Shown: piece after piece, positions 36,912 through 49,211 of the stretch
Numbering within the stretch: position 1 is the first letter of the stretch
Layout of the letters: each line of letters starts with the position of its first letter
Assembly: GCA_905182995.1 (NCBI GenBank)
Contig: CAJJDP010000034.1
Span: 248,001 to 312,000, forward strand
DNA length: 64,000 nt
Direction of reading: 5' to 3'
Source of the DNA: Paramecium octaurelia
Taxonomy: Eukaryota > Ciliophora > Oligohymenophorea > Peniculida > Parameciidae
Notes under the pieces: generated by a model
What the model was told of the DNA's origin: nothing
The model's database searches: none
The model's input: only the letters and a program-made list of their open reading frames with translations
Program-made: the position numbers and the translations under genes

Positions 36912-37906
36912 GTTTTATTAAGATATTAATTTTTAAAAAAGGGAACACCGGAATTAAAATTTATGTATTAAATTTTATAATATAAAAACCAGTTTTTGTC
37001 AGAGAATCTTTGATTATGAAAGAATTAGCATCAACGATAAACATATTTTATACCATTCATTTAGTTTCCTGTTAATCTTTGCTTCAATTCTCTGAAATGT
37101 AATCATAGATGTCACATAATAGTAATATTAATTTATTAATTAATTTCTACAATATAATTATAATTATAATTAATACTTTTAATCCAAAATTATTTAAGTA
37201 TAAGTATTTTTATTTACTTCAATTTTTCAGTAAATTCCTTAATTATGCAATTTAATTGATAAAATGCAAACAAAGATTTACAAATTCCCTCTTATTATCC
37301 AATAATTCAATAATTAAACTAAGAACTTTTAGAAGAGGACTATAAAGAAGACCATTATCAATTAGTGTTTAATTTAGTAATAATGGAAATTGATTATTGT
37401 AAATAAGTTATCAAATATTTCTGATTATTAAATTTAATATAGTGTAATTAAAAAATGATTCATATTTTTGTTTACATAACAAATTCTCTTTATATTGATA
37501 TTTTAATTTTTCAGATAAGAATTATTTAATGAATGATTGTTCTCTGAAAATTTTTGTATTTCTAGAGAGGGAGTTATTTTATTTTTTAATATTATATTAA
37601 TTATTAGGATCTTTGGTAGGATTGTATAATTCCAGAAATCTATAATTATTTTCAGAATATATAGGGATTTTCTAATTTAGGATTCAGTTGTTTATCGATA
37701 AATTTCTCAATATATTATGATAAATAAATTATTATATATATAAAAATAAGATCGGTTGTAAAATGCAAATGCGAATGATTATTAAAAATAAGGAAACCAT
37801 TTTTAAAATTACAAACACTGTCCTTTTAAGTTTTAAACCAAAATTACATAGATTGCTGAATATTTTAAAGAGTGAAATTTATTATTTTTATTTAAGCCAT
37901 AGAACA
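36912..37906. other. AT-rich gap with one orphan coding-like block
   Basis: About 1 kb lies between the CCT gene and a WD-like gene on the same strand. On the + strand 37260-37424 holds a 55-codon open block that reads like protein (IPSYYPIIQQLNQELLEEDY, then KEDHYQLVFNLVIMEID). It has no usable ATG and an upstream TGA, so it looks like a leftover exon of a lost gene copy. The remainder shows nothing. Confidence 0.4.
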
Positions 37907-38917
37907 TCAAAGATTAGTTAAACTCATAACTTGTGTTTTAACTCCATTCCAGATGAATAGATATTTTCCATCTTTAGTGAGAATAGAGTTGAATTGCATT
38001 GATGCTGGATTTGATTTTATCAATTATGATAAGTTGATTTAAATCTATTATTTTAACAGTAATTTTTTCTCCTCCTATAATTTCATAACGTAAATACTAT
38101 TAATAGTGATAATTAATAAAATTTAATGTTGGTGCAAAAAAGCAAAAGATTTGCATTAAAAATAAGGAATTTCAAATTAAATAGTGTTTGTATTTTCAAA
38201 TTTTTTATTCTGTTGATTTTCTGTGTAAATTTATAAACTATCAAAATTCAAAAATAGAAATTGAAAATTATTTACAAATCCCCATAATTCTCCACTATCT
38301 GAGCTTATTCCTTATGTAAGCATCCAATACTTTTAGTTATCCACAACTTTCTTTCTATAAACAACAATAGCAGGGGATCCGCTGTAATAATTAGATGTAC
38401 TAGTAACTAAATAATCCTCCTCAGGACTCAAACATAATGAACAAATGCTATCTCTGTTACTTAGTGTTTGGAGTAGGTCAATGCTTTTCCATCCAATAAT
38501 TTATTTTTCAAAAACTTCAATTTAATTAAATTCAGTCAAAAATAGAATGTTTTCTTTTTTATTCAATAATAAACTCTAACATGAATAAAATTAATGTTTA
38601 ACTTTCTACATAAATTTTCTAGAATTCACACCATAAAGAGTTGATATTAGGATTTATGATTATGGTATTGCTATATATGTATTTGAAGTTGTTAAATATT
38701 AAATTTAAGAATAGTACTTATCTTTAGTGACTTTAGAACTTGAGAGAAATTTTATCTCTTCATTTTTACAGAAATAGGTTTTAATATATGATTATTAAAT
38801 TGTCAATATAATTGTAGAATCATAATTGGGGGCAATTTATTCCAAATTATTAAGAATATCTTGTGCTTTTACGTTTATTAATTCGCAAGTGATCTTCTCA
38901 TCTAAACAGGAACTCAT
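37907..38917 (-). CDS. WD-repeat-like protein
   Basis: This intronless gene encodes 336 residues with exactly 337 codons, missed entirely under the standard code because of many TAA/TAG Gln codons. It begins MSSCLDEKITCELINVKAQD. Propeller-like strands follow: SICSLCLSPEEDYLVTSTS, IAIPQSQILISTL, LTKDGKYLFIWNGVKTQ. Repeats are weak and the GH/WD signature is mostly absent. It resembles the C-terminal halves of the other WD40 proteins nearby. Function unknown. Confidence 0.7.
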
Positions 38918-39227
38918 TTAAAATTATCCAAAGAATTCTGTATAATAAATATATTTTAATATTCTTTGAAAATTCAATTATTTAATTTATGTCTTTATAA
39001 AAAGGATAGAAGTATCAATCGGTTTCTACAATATTTTAATAATTTAATACAATAATAGATAAATTTAAGGACTTATTAGTCTTATATATATACTAATATT
39101 TTGGTTGGATTTGTAAGAATATAATCATTTCTATTCATATATTTAATGTTGAATTAAATTTTGTTGTTCGGCCCCACCTCATTAAAATAAACCTGAGTTG
39201 TTCTTTAAGTAATTCTTAATTTAATAA

Positions 39228-39548
39228 ATGAGTTATGAAATAACCCGAGAATAAATTTAATATAAACTTGAAAACTTCTTCGAGACAGGGAAAAAATTTG
39301 TCAAGATACTAAAGACAGTACAACAATAGTTAAAGGAGAAAAGATGGATTATAAGCAGTTCAAAATTAAGTACAAAAGCCAAAATTTCTAAGGAAATCAA
39401 GAAAAATGAAAGTGCCCTAGGTGATATCTAGAAGACAATCTAAAAAGATATCAAAAGTATTAGAAATAATAAATAAAGATAAGTGATATTTTTTAATGAT
39501 TTTTAAAACATATTTTAAATACAGATTTATGAGATCAAAAATGAATGA
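39228..39548 (+). CDS. small basic coiled-coil protein
   Basis: This intronless gene encodes 106 residues. It is a Lys/Gln-rich helix with heptads (YKLENFFETGKKFVKILKTV, IKKNESALGDIQKTIQKDI). The last 20 residues look like AT-rich read-through, so the true end could be earlier through an unseen intron. No family recognised. Confidence 0.55.
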
Positions 39549-39722
39549 TTATTTTTAATTAAAAGACTACTTAATAACAGTTGAAAAATTACTTATATTA
39601 CGATAATTGCTGTTACTTAATATCTTGATATATCATATATGAAATAATTTTTTTCTTTATTCTGACTTTTTATAAGAGGTTGTTAATATTAGTAATTTTT
39701 TCAATGAAAATGCAGGTGTTAT

Positions 39723-40772
39723 TCAAAAATTATTAATAATTAATTCATATACCGAAAATGAGTTATTTATATTATCCCAGTACACTAAATAAGAACCATT
39801 TACAGTTAATGATCCATAAATACTCCAAGTTTTGCAATTAATGCTATCTAAAATATGAAAATATCCATTCTTCCTTTCACCTATTATATACAAATGAAAT
39901 TTATGACGTACTACTATTAAATTCCTCTCTTTGATATGAAATACAGGAAAATACCAATAATCATTGCATTATTCATTTTTTATTAAGTTTATTTTTTTAT
40001 TTTCAATTTCTACAAAATGGTTATTTTGGTTTTCAAAAACAGATATGAAATCGTATTTATGATCCTAGGGCACCCAGATGAATTGATCATCTTTCAAAAA
40101 TTTGATTTTCATTCCTTCATCTTCGATTTTATTGTTAACTATTTAATGAAATTGCCACTTTTCTTCTTGATCTTTTTACCAAACAATGATTGATTTATCC
40201 CTTCCGCAGGATACTAAAATGTTTGATGAAAAATTGTAATCTAAGGCTCTAACTGTTCCTTAATGTTTTTCTAATTTATACAAATAAGATAATTCATTCT
40301 AAATGAAATTAATTTTCCAGACTACTATTGTATTATCACTACTTCCTGAGACCATTTCATTTTCACTTTAATTCAAGGCTAAGCAGGTTATAGTATTGCG
40401 ATGTTCAAGATAAGGTTATGAACTCTTCCATTCATTTTATTAGACTAATTTCCATAAGCGAATTGTACAATCTTAAGAACCAGATAAAAAAGCATCACAG
40501 TACTTACTGTAAATTATACAATAAATAAAGCTATGATGTCCTTTTAGAGTTTGATCTTCTTTAATTTTACCTTCAGCAAATTTCCAAATTTTTATATCTG
40601 TTTGACATGCTGAAACCATAATTGAAGACTTTTAATTAAAAGAGATTGAATAACAATCTGTCTATTTTATTGAATTGTCAATTAATTTATGTTTGATAGT
40701 TTATTCAGGCTTATCATCAATTTAAATCATGAAATAATAATATAATAAATATTGTTAATAAATGTTTCTCAT
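39723..40772 (-). CDS. WD40 protein, N terminus probably lost
   Basis: This intronless gene encodes 349 residues. Three clear WD40 repeats are visible: LKGHHSFIYCIIYSKYCDAF...IRLWK, LEHRNTITCLALNQSENEM...IVVWK and LEKHQGTVRALDYNF...IIVWQ. A less regular propeller half follows. The paralogue at 58337-59955 has about 180 more residues at its N terminus, including a zinc motif. Upstream here (40776-40990) there are open blocks in that direction that cannot be spliced on, because the junction has no GT. The gene is therefore either N-terminally truncated or a recent pseudogene. Confidence 0.7.
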
Positions 40773-41319
40773 TTCAAATCAGTTGTTTTCGAATTAGATT
40801 GAAAAGAAGAGTCTTATGTTGTAAAGTTTTGATGCTTGTTGTCAAAGAATTGTTTAGTTGTACTAGGTTAAACTAAATCAATTTCCTTTTGCAACAATAC
40901 AAACCTTTCATTTTTGTTGTTTTTGAGTTACAGTACTAAATGATAGTCCTATAGCTTTAGTTGAAACTCACAATTCAGTAAATAAAATCTTCATTTAATT
41001 CACAACTCTCTTCAATAGTTGCTATTTGATAGACTACTATTTATTATTTATTGAATTTAAGATAAAAACAAATAGGTTGAAAATACACTTTTATCCGTAT
41101 AAAATATGTTGGTATTAAATCCAAATTAATGAATCATAATTTATAATTATAAAAAGATTAGTAATATTTATAATTAATTTATTACAGAGAAATCTATTAA
41201 AATAAATTTGAGTAACAATAATACAGAAACCAAGTTGAATAGAATCATAAGATTAAACAATAGCGTAAATTCTCTAAAAATATTTAACAATAATATATAT
41301 TTCAAATTGAAAAGAAAAG
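40773..41319. other. gap with decayed coding-like blocks
   Basis: The minus strand of 40776-40990 contains open blocks that read like protein (EIDLVQPSTTKQFFDNKHQN) just upstream of the WD40 gene, but they end in TGA and are out of frame with it. They are probably the decayed N-terminal exons. The rest is plain AT-rich sequence. Confidence 0.4.
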
Positions 41320-44300
41320 TCATTTTTATTCAATTAATTTATTGCGAGATTAATATCGATTAATATTTCTTTCTTTATTAGTTACTTGTTATTATTTTGG
41401 CTCTAAATTTTACTTTTACTCTTCTATAATCTTTATTTCTTTGACTTAGTTTTATTTCTTTCCTAAATTTATTATAAAAACAAAGCAATTATAAAAATAT
41501 TTGAGTATGCCTTAAATTAAAGAGCAAACTTCTATGAAAATTGAAAATAGAATTAGCGAAATAATTATCCATCCTAAGTTTATAATATTATTTTTAATAA
41601 ATTGGTTACTTAATAGATCACTAATTGAAATTATAATAATTATTAAGTGAATCAAAGTTAAATTGAAGTCTAAAATTAGTTAAAGAATGTATTAATATTT
41701 GCTACTATATGGGTTTTTATAGCAAAGAAGAAAAAATCCTATTGAAGTTGAAGTAAAACATAATAGAGCTTAAAGGATTGGGATATAATAATATAGTACT
41801 AAAAAACATACATAAATAATTTTTCTGAGAATCCCAAAAAAATTATAATAATATCCAAAGGAGTCGTCTGGATTGATATTTTCATAGTAAATCTTATATT
41901 TTTCTTAAAACTATTTATTTTCTGCTAAGCTCTTATGAATATTTAATACAAAATATGATTAAAATAACTAAAATAAAATTAAGCCAGTAGCAAATAACGC
42001 CATAAATTAATTAACTCCTACAATAATATGTGAGTTAGGTTTCGAAAAAGTAAATTATAGCATGCAAGCTAAGGTAATATCTAACAAACATAAAGTAATG
42101 GTTTATTTTATTTTATTTTTAAATGCATTTGAAGTAAAACTTAAAAAAGTTATAATACGTTTAAAATATGATTTGTTTTCAACTTATATTTAATCTATTG
42201 GTTTAACTTAAGTGTTGATTGTTTTTCTGATGGCTTATAAATTAAAAATGCTAAAACGCTTTCTATTTAATTTTATTTCTTTATTGAAGAACAAATTTAG
42301 ATAAGTAAAAAACACTAAAAGTATATAATTGATTAAATAAAGGCTTAGTGCTGATAAAATAAACATAAAAGGAATTTAGGCATTATTAATAAAGAGTGGA
42401 TCAATTCCCTTATCTTAAAATCTTTTTGGAGCTTGAAAGTAATAATCACAACCAGGTTAATTTAATTCTTAATAAGTTGGAAAGTTGACAAATGAAGACC
42501 AATCACTATTTAATAATAATACTTCTACATTGAATGGATATTTTACATTAAAAAAATAAAAGTTATTCACCCAACTCAAAATTTCTAATACTGCCCATAA
42601 ATAATCAAATAAATTAGTAATAATTGAAATTGGAATTAAAATAAGAAATATTAAACTAAAATGCTATTAAATTAATGTGATTTATTCTGCTTAACTTTAC
42701 TCTTAACCTGATATTACTATTTATTCATTTGGAGTAATTTTAAATGTAATATTTGTTTTAGAATCTTCAAAAAGTTATCTACCTTAGTTCACCTATATAT
42801 ACAGTGCAATCAATATAGTATTGTATTGATATATGGATTTCAAGAATGAGAATTCAAATCTACAAATTTCATTAATAATAGTAACATTGTAGTTGAATTC
42901 ATCTTTTTGAAAACCATTAATAACGACATCTGAAGTATTACATAACAAAATGAGATTATAAGTATTATTAGCTAATTTCAGATCATAAGTACTTTCGTTG
43001 GTAAGTGACCAACTCTATAGATTCAGGAAATCTAAATCAGAGAACTCTATTGAACAAAATTCATTACACCCATCTCCATTTTCAGTATTTCCATCATCAC
43101 ATTGTTCTTAATTTTCTATCAAAATTCCATCTCCGCATTTTGATACGCATTATTTCAGTTTCTAGTCTTTATAAAGTCCAGGAGTGGTTTCACAAAATTC
43201 ACAGTCAGGCCTGAAACAGGAAGTACATAAAAATGATTGGTTCTAGCATGTTACACAATTAAGGTCACATTATTTGCATTCATGATCAACTGGATAATAT
43301 CCCTATTAACATGATTTGCAAACAACATCATATGAACCTATCGTTTAACACTATATACAATCATCACTACAAGTTTTACAAATAGAAAAGCTAATTTAAG
43401 TGCAGACATAACCTTTTTGAATTTTACAGTTTATGCATCCTAAATCATCTTGATTATCACATTGCTCCACTTTTTGATTTATCAACCCATCTCCGCAATA
43501 TGAAATACAGTTACCATCTTCTAAGAAGAATCCATCTACACATTTTAAGCATGTGCCAAAATGGCAAACTGAACAATTATGTTTTGAAATATCATCTTCG
43601 AAGTCACACTTTTAATAGTCAATCAATTAACATTCTGAACATCCATCATAATTATTTAAATTACCATCATCACATTATTCATTACCTTAAATTATAGAAT
43701 CACCGCATTTTGTATAACAACCTTTGTCTATTTAATTTAAATAATATCCAACATTACATCTTAGACAATCTCCTTTGGTACAAATTTCACATTATTCATT
43801 GCATTAAAATAAACAATTAAAACATCCATCAAAAGGTTCTAAATTTCCATCATCACATTCTTCATCAGGGGCTATTTACCCATCTCCACAAAAAGATACA
43901 CAAGGGTTTTCATTTGAATTATATTTATAAAAATCTAATTGAAATTGACTCTAACAAGTCAAAGAGACAATGAAAAAATTAGAAATTGCGCAAAAAGATT
44001 AATTACTGTCGATATAATTATTGTCGCATTGGAATTAAATATTCAAAGAATTATTGTTTGATTCTTCATAGAAAATTGATTAATTAATTGTCATCTTAAA
44101 GGTGTTAAAACTATCATTCCAATGCTAATCATTCATAACTTTAGTATTCTTTAAGAGAATAATGGTTTTCTCTTCTAAATTATTTATTTAATAGCGAAAA
44201 TAATTTCGATTCAATTAATAATCACCTTAATAGAGTTCAAATGTTACAATTAGGATTTATTTATAACTAGGTAACTTTAGTTGAAACTTGAATTTTGCAT

Positions 44301-45796
44301 TTACCCAAACAAATGGTCCTCCCAATATTCTTTTATAAGGTAAATAAGAAAAGAGAATGTCTTCTCCTTTTTAAAAATTATATTAGTTAATAGTTGCCTT
44401 GTTTGATTAATCAAGTATAAATAAGTCATTAACACGATCTTTCCTTGTCGAAAGATCATAAAATTCTCTGAATACATATTGCATTTTCAAATTATTGTAG
44501 AAATACAAATTTTAATTAAAAATGTAACAATTAGATTTAAATTTGTATGTATAATCTGGACAAGCTTCAACACATTTTCCTTCAAACATAAGTCTTGGAT
44601 TAATACAAACTTAACAATTTTGCTCATCTTTGCATATTTCACAGTTCTCTTCACAAACTAAATATTCTATCACCATATCTGAAATTTAAATTGATTATTC
44701 TGATATAAAATTTATTATTTCTTTTTATGCACTTATTGGTGTTGATATTTCTACTCTAATTGTATTAGTTTATTTCTCATGTATTATTACTTTACTTTTT
44801 GAATTAGCAATTAAAATAGAACCTTGAATTGTAGCCACAGCAACATCTCCTAAATTTACTTACAATTATTTCGTAAGACTGTTAGTAAATGTAAATCTAA
44901 ACCTCAATTCTATTGCTGATGAATTTAAATCACAACTATAAGAACTATTTGTTAAACTATTTGATTAATATAATCCTGAAGAAGTAAGACAAGGAATCAA
45001 CTCTAAAGATAGATAAATATTTTACTGCTATTCTTATAACAAATTTAATCAACGTCATAACTGAAACCGATTGGACACTCAGATACGCATCCATCAGGAA
45101 TAAGTAGAAACCTTTCATTTATTTTTGTGCTACAAGTATCACAAAAAGTTGAATTAATTAATCCATTATTATAACAAGTACTACAACCATTTATTTAATC
45201 ATTCACACAAGTTTTGCATGTCTTGTAGCAGCTATTTACAAAAATTTGAACATTCCGAAATAAATATTATTCGTTATATGTGTTTTCATTTGCATTGCTT
45301 TATAATTAAATATTTATCTAATCACTTGCATGCGGCAATTCTAAAACCTTTGTTTTACGTAATTGATAATTAAACTCATCAATTATTTTATCGCATTACA
45401 CCGATTTTCCTAAACGCTAATCCTAATAAGGGCCATAGAATTCATCTATTATCTTATTCTAATCGATAATTATCCTGATATTATCTTGATTTCCTGAATC
45501 TAAACTCCCATGTGCATAAATATCAACATAAACTTACACCTTATAATGAGGAGGCAACTTTTGAACTGTCTATTAAATTGTGTGGCATGATTTGTATTAT
45601 TTTCTAGTCTGATAAAATAGATTTCATTTTTGCAAGAATAAATATTTGAAGTTGATATAATTGAATTATTGCCTTCACAAGTCCAATTTTTATCGAAAGT
45701 TTTGATTGAGTTATTGTTAAAATCCTCAAAAATTTCATAAAAAACACAATTGGAGACCATGATTATGGTCAGCAATCCAAATATAGTGAATATCAT
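41320..45796 (-). CDS. large Cys-rich (DUF4215-type) multi-pass membrane protein
   Basis: This gene encodes about 1,484 residues with one intron (45003-45025). The first residues (MIFTIFGLLTIIMVSNCVFY) form a signal peptide. The ectodomain holds Cys pairs and then repeated CGDG...EECDDGN...DGCxxC units (near residues 630-910, for example CGDGQIAPDEECDDGN), the DUF4215/Myxococcus Cys-rich repeat. From about 1,040 onward come several hydrophobic helices (LIFLILIPISIITNLF, IFMFILSALSLYL-like) and a Gln/Lys-rich cytosolic tail. The type is common in Paramecium as cell-surface receptor-like proteins. The frame shifts once near residue 80, at the A-run complementary to 45559-45562: one extra A restores exactly 1,485 codons. 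This is probably a sequencing slip. Confidence 0.8.
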
Positions 45797-47137
45797 GAAT
45801 TTATATTTGATATTTATTTAATTATTAGTATCTTTTTTTTTTTCAATAATATTAGTATTAAATAAAAATCACTATTATATTGTATATTTTAAAGAATTTC
45901 AATTATATAATAATTGGGTACTATAAAACAATTTTTAGTGATTTCAATTACAAACCCATTTTGTGCTTATCCAAAAATCAATTTCAATTAAATGCTTCAT
46001 TATTATATCCCTTAACTAAAAATTTTATAATAAATTATTGTACATCATCTTCTTATTGTATCTCAAAACCATATCCAGAAAGTTAATCCATTCCTCGAGC
46101 AAAACTATTATTGAATCAAAACATCTCCTGTCACTTAATCGTCGACTTTAAGATATTTAAATTTTGTTTTCAGTTATCATTTCATATTATTATACACTTA
46201 GTTACATTTCAAATCCAAAATTTTTAAATTTTATATATTATGGTCAAATACATAAACCACATATTTTGTGGGGATAATTTCACCAAAGTTTCACACAGCC
46301 ATTTTATAGCATAGCTGCCTGATATTATAATAGTATCTTGTATCTTTAAATTAATGTATTTATCTCCTTATCGATTTTACTCATCTCCTTCTCCTATTAA
46401 ATAATTCTTATGATCAAGATTACTGTTTTTTATGCTTTAAGGGAAATATACTAACTATTTGCTGTTAATTTAGATAATACCTTTTTCCTTTCATTTTCTT
46501 CTCAACGTGTACAAATCCTACTATTATTTAAACTTATTCTTTCTATTTCTCTTAGTAATATAAATCTAATCGCAGACCATTATAAACGCTTTCATAATAA
46601 CTATACCATAATCATGTATCAAGAAGTGATAAGCTCTAATTGTTTTCTAAACCTCTACTCATTGTTTACTATTGGTTTTTCCAAAGAACTATTTGCATGG
46701 TATAATTCTATAATAGAAACCTTCCTTTATAATTTTGATACAACTGGACTTTTAATTCTGATTGAGCATTCGAGTAAAACTATATTAAAAAAAAAATAGA
46801 ACAGGATAGCTTTCAGTATTTGTATAAGTTTTTATCCCACTATTTGCAATCATTTTAATCTCTACAATATTCCAAACCCTTAGGAATCAATTTATCTGAA
46901 TCAAAAAAAATAAATACAGAAAATATGATTTTAGGTTTATCTTATAAGAAGATTGTACAAAAAATACAACAATTTGAGATATCTTTGTTCTCATTTTAAT
47001 CCTTTTATTCGATGACTTAATGCTATATTTTGGTTTATTTAGAAGGAGAGAGAATACAGTAAAGAGAGACACATATTGGAATGATAATAGCATTCTGCTC
47101 CAAAAGGTTTAGGTTTTTTTATATATTTTTTAAATGG
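45797..47137. pseudogene. AT-rich gap with minus-strand decayed gene blocks
   Basis: On the minus strand from about 46,900 to 45,850 several short open blocks read like one protein in changing frames (for example SGYGFEIQQEDDVQQFIIKF and KEMSKIDKEINTLIQRYKIL). They are separated by TGA and lack consistent splice sites. I read this as a decayed gene of unknown family. ORFs on the + strand here are shadows. Confidence 0.3.
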
Positions 47138-48328
47138 ATGGATAATATATCTAATAAATAAATCAGAGTGACTATTACTGTAGAGCATTCATTTGTCAAA
47201 AATGAAGATAGAATATCATAATGTTAGTATTCAATATTTAGTTTTAAAGAAAATCATAATGAATTAGAGGATATAAAGCTTGAGAGAAAAATTTGTTTAG
47301 TAGATATAGATAATACTTAGTAATAGGTATTATCAATTTTTTAGAATTAAAAAAAATAATTAGTCATAAATAACAATATCAGACAATTTTTATAGTTTTA
47401 AATTACTCTAAAACTTCTTTTTAAGGATCAATTTGCAAAAATGAAGCAATCAAATAAATTTAGGATTCCAAACAATTTTAATAAAAATAAAATGTTTAAG
47501 AATATGATTTTATATACATCAGATCACCTCATCTATTTAAATTTGTTTTGAACCTATTCCAATAAATTTTCATTTGGTTTAGATTTTTAAGTGTATATAG
47601 TTTCTAAATTTATTGATTCCCTTATTCAAAATTTGCTTGATTATCTTATTTCATGTATCTAGTTGTTTTTCAAATTTGGAAAATTTTCTTTTTAACAACC
47701 AGCACTTTTGGGAGATGTTGAATGCCTCAAAGATCTAATTAAAAAAATATTTGAAATCTACCTTACAAATTCACCACTAGAATTCCAACGAATGTTAAAT
47801 GCATGTTATCTCTGCTTCTTCAGCCTTATTTAACGGCTTTATATAGTTTATGCTAGGTAAATATTTCATTATTTTTTATAGGATTTCAAACATAGATCCT
47901 TTAGATATAGAAGAAATCTCTTTATTCCATTTTTAATGAGCCAAATTGATTGTCCAAAATTATTCTTACTATTCTTGTAGAGATTAGTTCATTTTTGGAT
48001 TGAAGATTTATCTACTTGATAGCCCTAATTTTGCAGCAATATCGTGAGCAAGAAACCAATTATCATTACTTTTAGTATTTGTTTTGAAAATCTAATTATT
48101 TGATAGAAATTGCAATATCTACTTCGGCGGAGCTTAGCTCTCCCGAGAAAATCTGATTTTCTATTTTTCAAACCCTAAATTTTCCATTCCAGTTTTTCTA
48201 AATCATGTTCTTTTAATGGAAATCTTTATTTGAGATTTAAATTCAATAAATCGTTGGCATTCATTAATTTGTTGAAATTATTCATAAACTAAAAAAAATT
48301 ACAAATATCGTATAACCTATCAAATTGA
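47138..48328 (+). pseudogene. 396-codon frame with three in-frame TGA
   Basis: From ATG 47138 (MDNISNKQIRVTITVEHSFV) one frame stays open to TGA 48326-48328. Only three internal TGA interrupt it, at 47549, 48017 and 48101. The content looks like protein throughout (NELEDIKLERKICLVDIDNT; ALLGDVECLKDLIKKIFEIY). No 20-35-nt GT...AG intron of length 3n removes the stops cleanly; a 36-nt one could remove the second. It is most likely a decaying gene copy. No family recognised. Confidence 0.45.
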
Positions 48329-49211
48329 AATGATTATTTTTAAAGTAAAATGTTATAATAAGGTAGCTTGTCTTTTGTTTTTCAATTCTGTAGTTAATCC
48401 ACTAAATGTGATATAGATAGAAATTAAATAATGTGATAATAACTTCAATATGAAAAGTAGCATATTGGTAAAATAATAACAATAAGATATTGATATGCAT
48501 TTATTTTGAAAAATCTATATAAATAGTTATTTGAAATAACAATATAGTAGTAATTGATGAAAAGAAATTATAAAGAAGAAAAAAATCGAAAAGATACTCA
48601 TAGTAAAATGATATTTAAAAATTAAATCATTAAGGCATGTAAAGACAACTCCGATATAAAATGATTATATGTAGGTTTTGTTAAAGAGCAGACATTACTT
48701 TAAATATACTTGAGTGAAACAATTTTTTTCTGCTATAAAATTAGAGTGTGGAAATGAAATTACATTAGTAAGTTTAATATAGAGTTTCTTACTACATTAT
48801 GAACACCCTTATACTTGCCTTAGTTAGAGTTATTAATGTTAAAGCTATAGATAAATCCAAATAATCAATAAGTTGAAGGACTAAAAATCTAGGTCTTCTA
48901 AATCAAATCTTTAAAATGATATTAGTTCAATGGAATTTATTAAAGACTCAATATTTATGATAATTGGATCAAAAATAAATTTCAATAAGAGTATAAATTC
49001 ATTTATTGCCCTTAATTAAAAAGTCAATTCTAATTTCTTAAAGATAAGGGATATAGTTAGATATTAAAAATTCGTATTGCTAACCCTTGTAAAATTGGAT
49101 ACTACTTTCAATACATTTATAAACTGCTAATAGAATTAAAATTTGTAGTTAGATTTTCTTTTTTAAATCAAATATTTGATAATAAATTTGAATATTAGCA
49201 GTTATTATTAT
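48329..49211. pseudogene. gap with TPR-like remnants
   Basis: Upstream of the TPR gene, on the same strand, are short blocks such as LELLMLKLQINPNNQQVEGL (about 48,828-48,895) and a longer open frame (48,953-49,226) in a different frame. The INPN phrase is typical of TPR units. They look like remains of a related gene. Confidence 0.3.

Noticed and set aside
41505-41850. A + strand frame that reads like a G-patch fragment (KNPIEVEVKHNRA)
   Set aside because: It is the antisense of the C-terminal membrane part of the Cys-rich gene, which is open in one continuous frame on the minus strand.
46614-46799. A 61-residue + strand ORF starting MYQEVISSNCFL
   Set aside because: It lies opposite minus-strand protein-like blocks and has no recognisable feature of its own.
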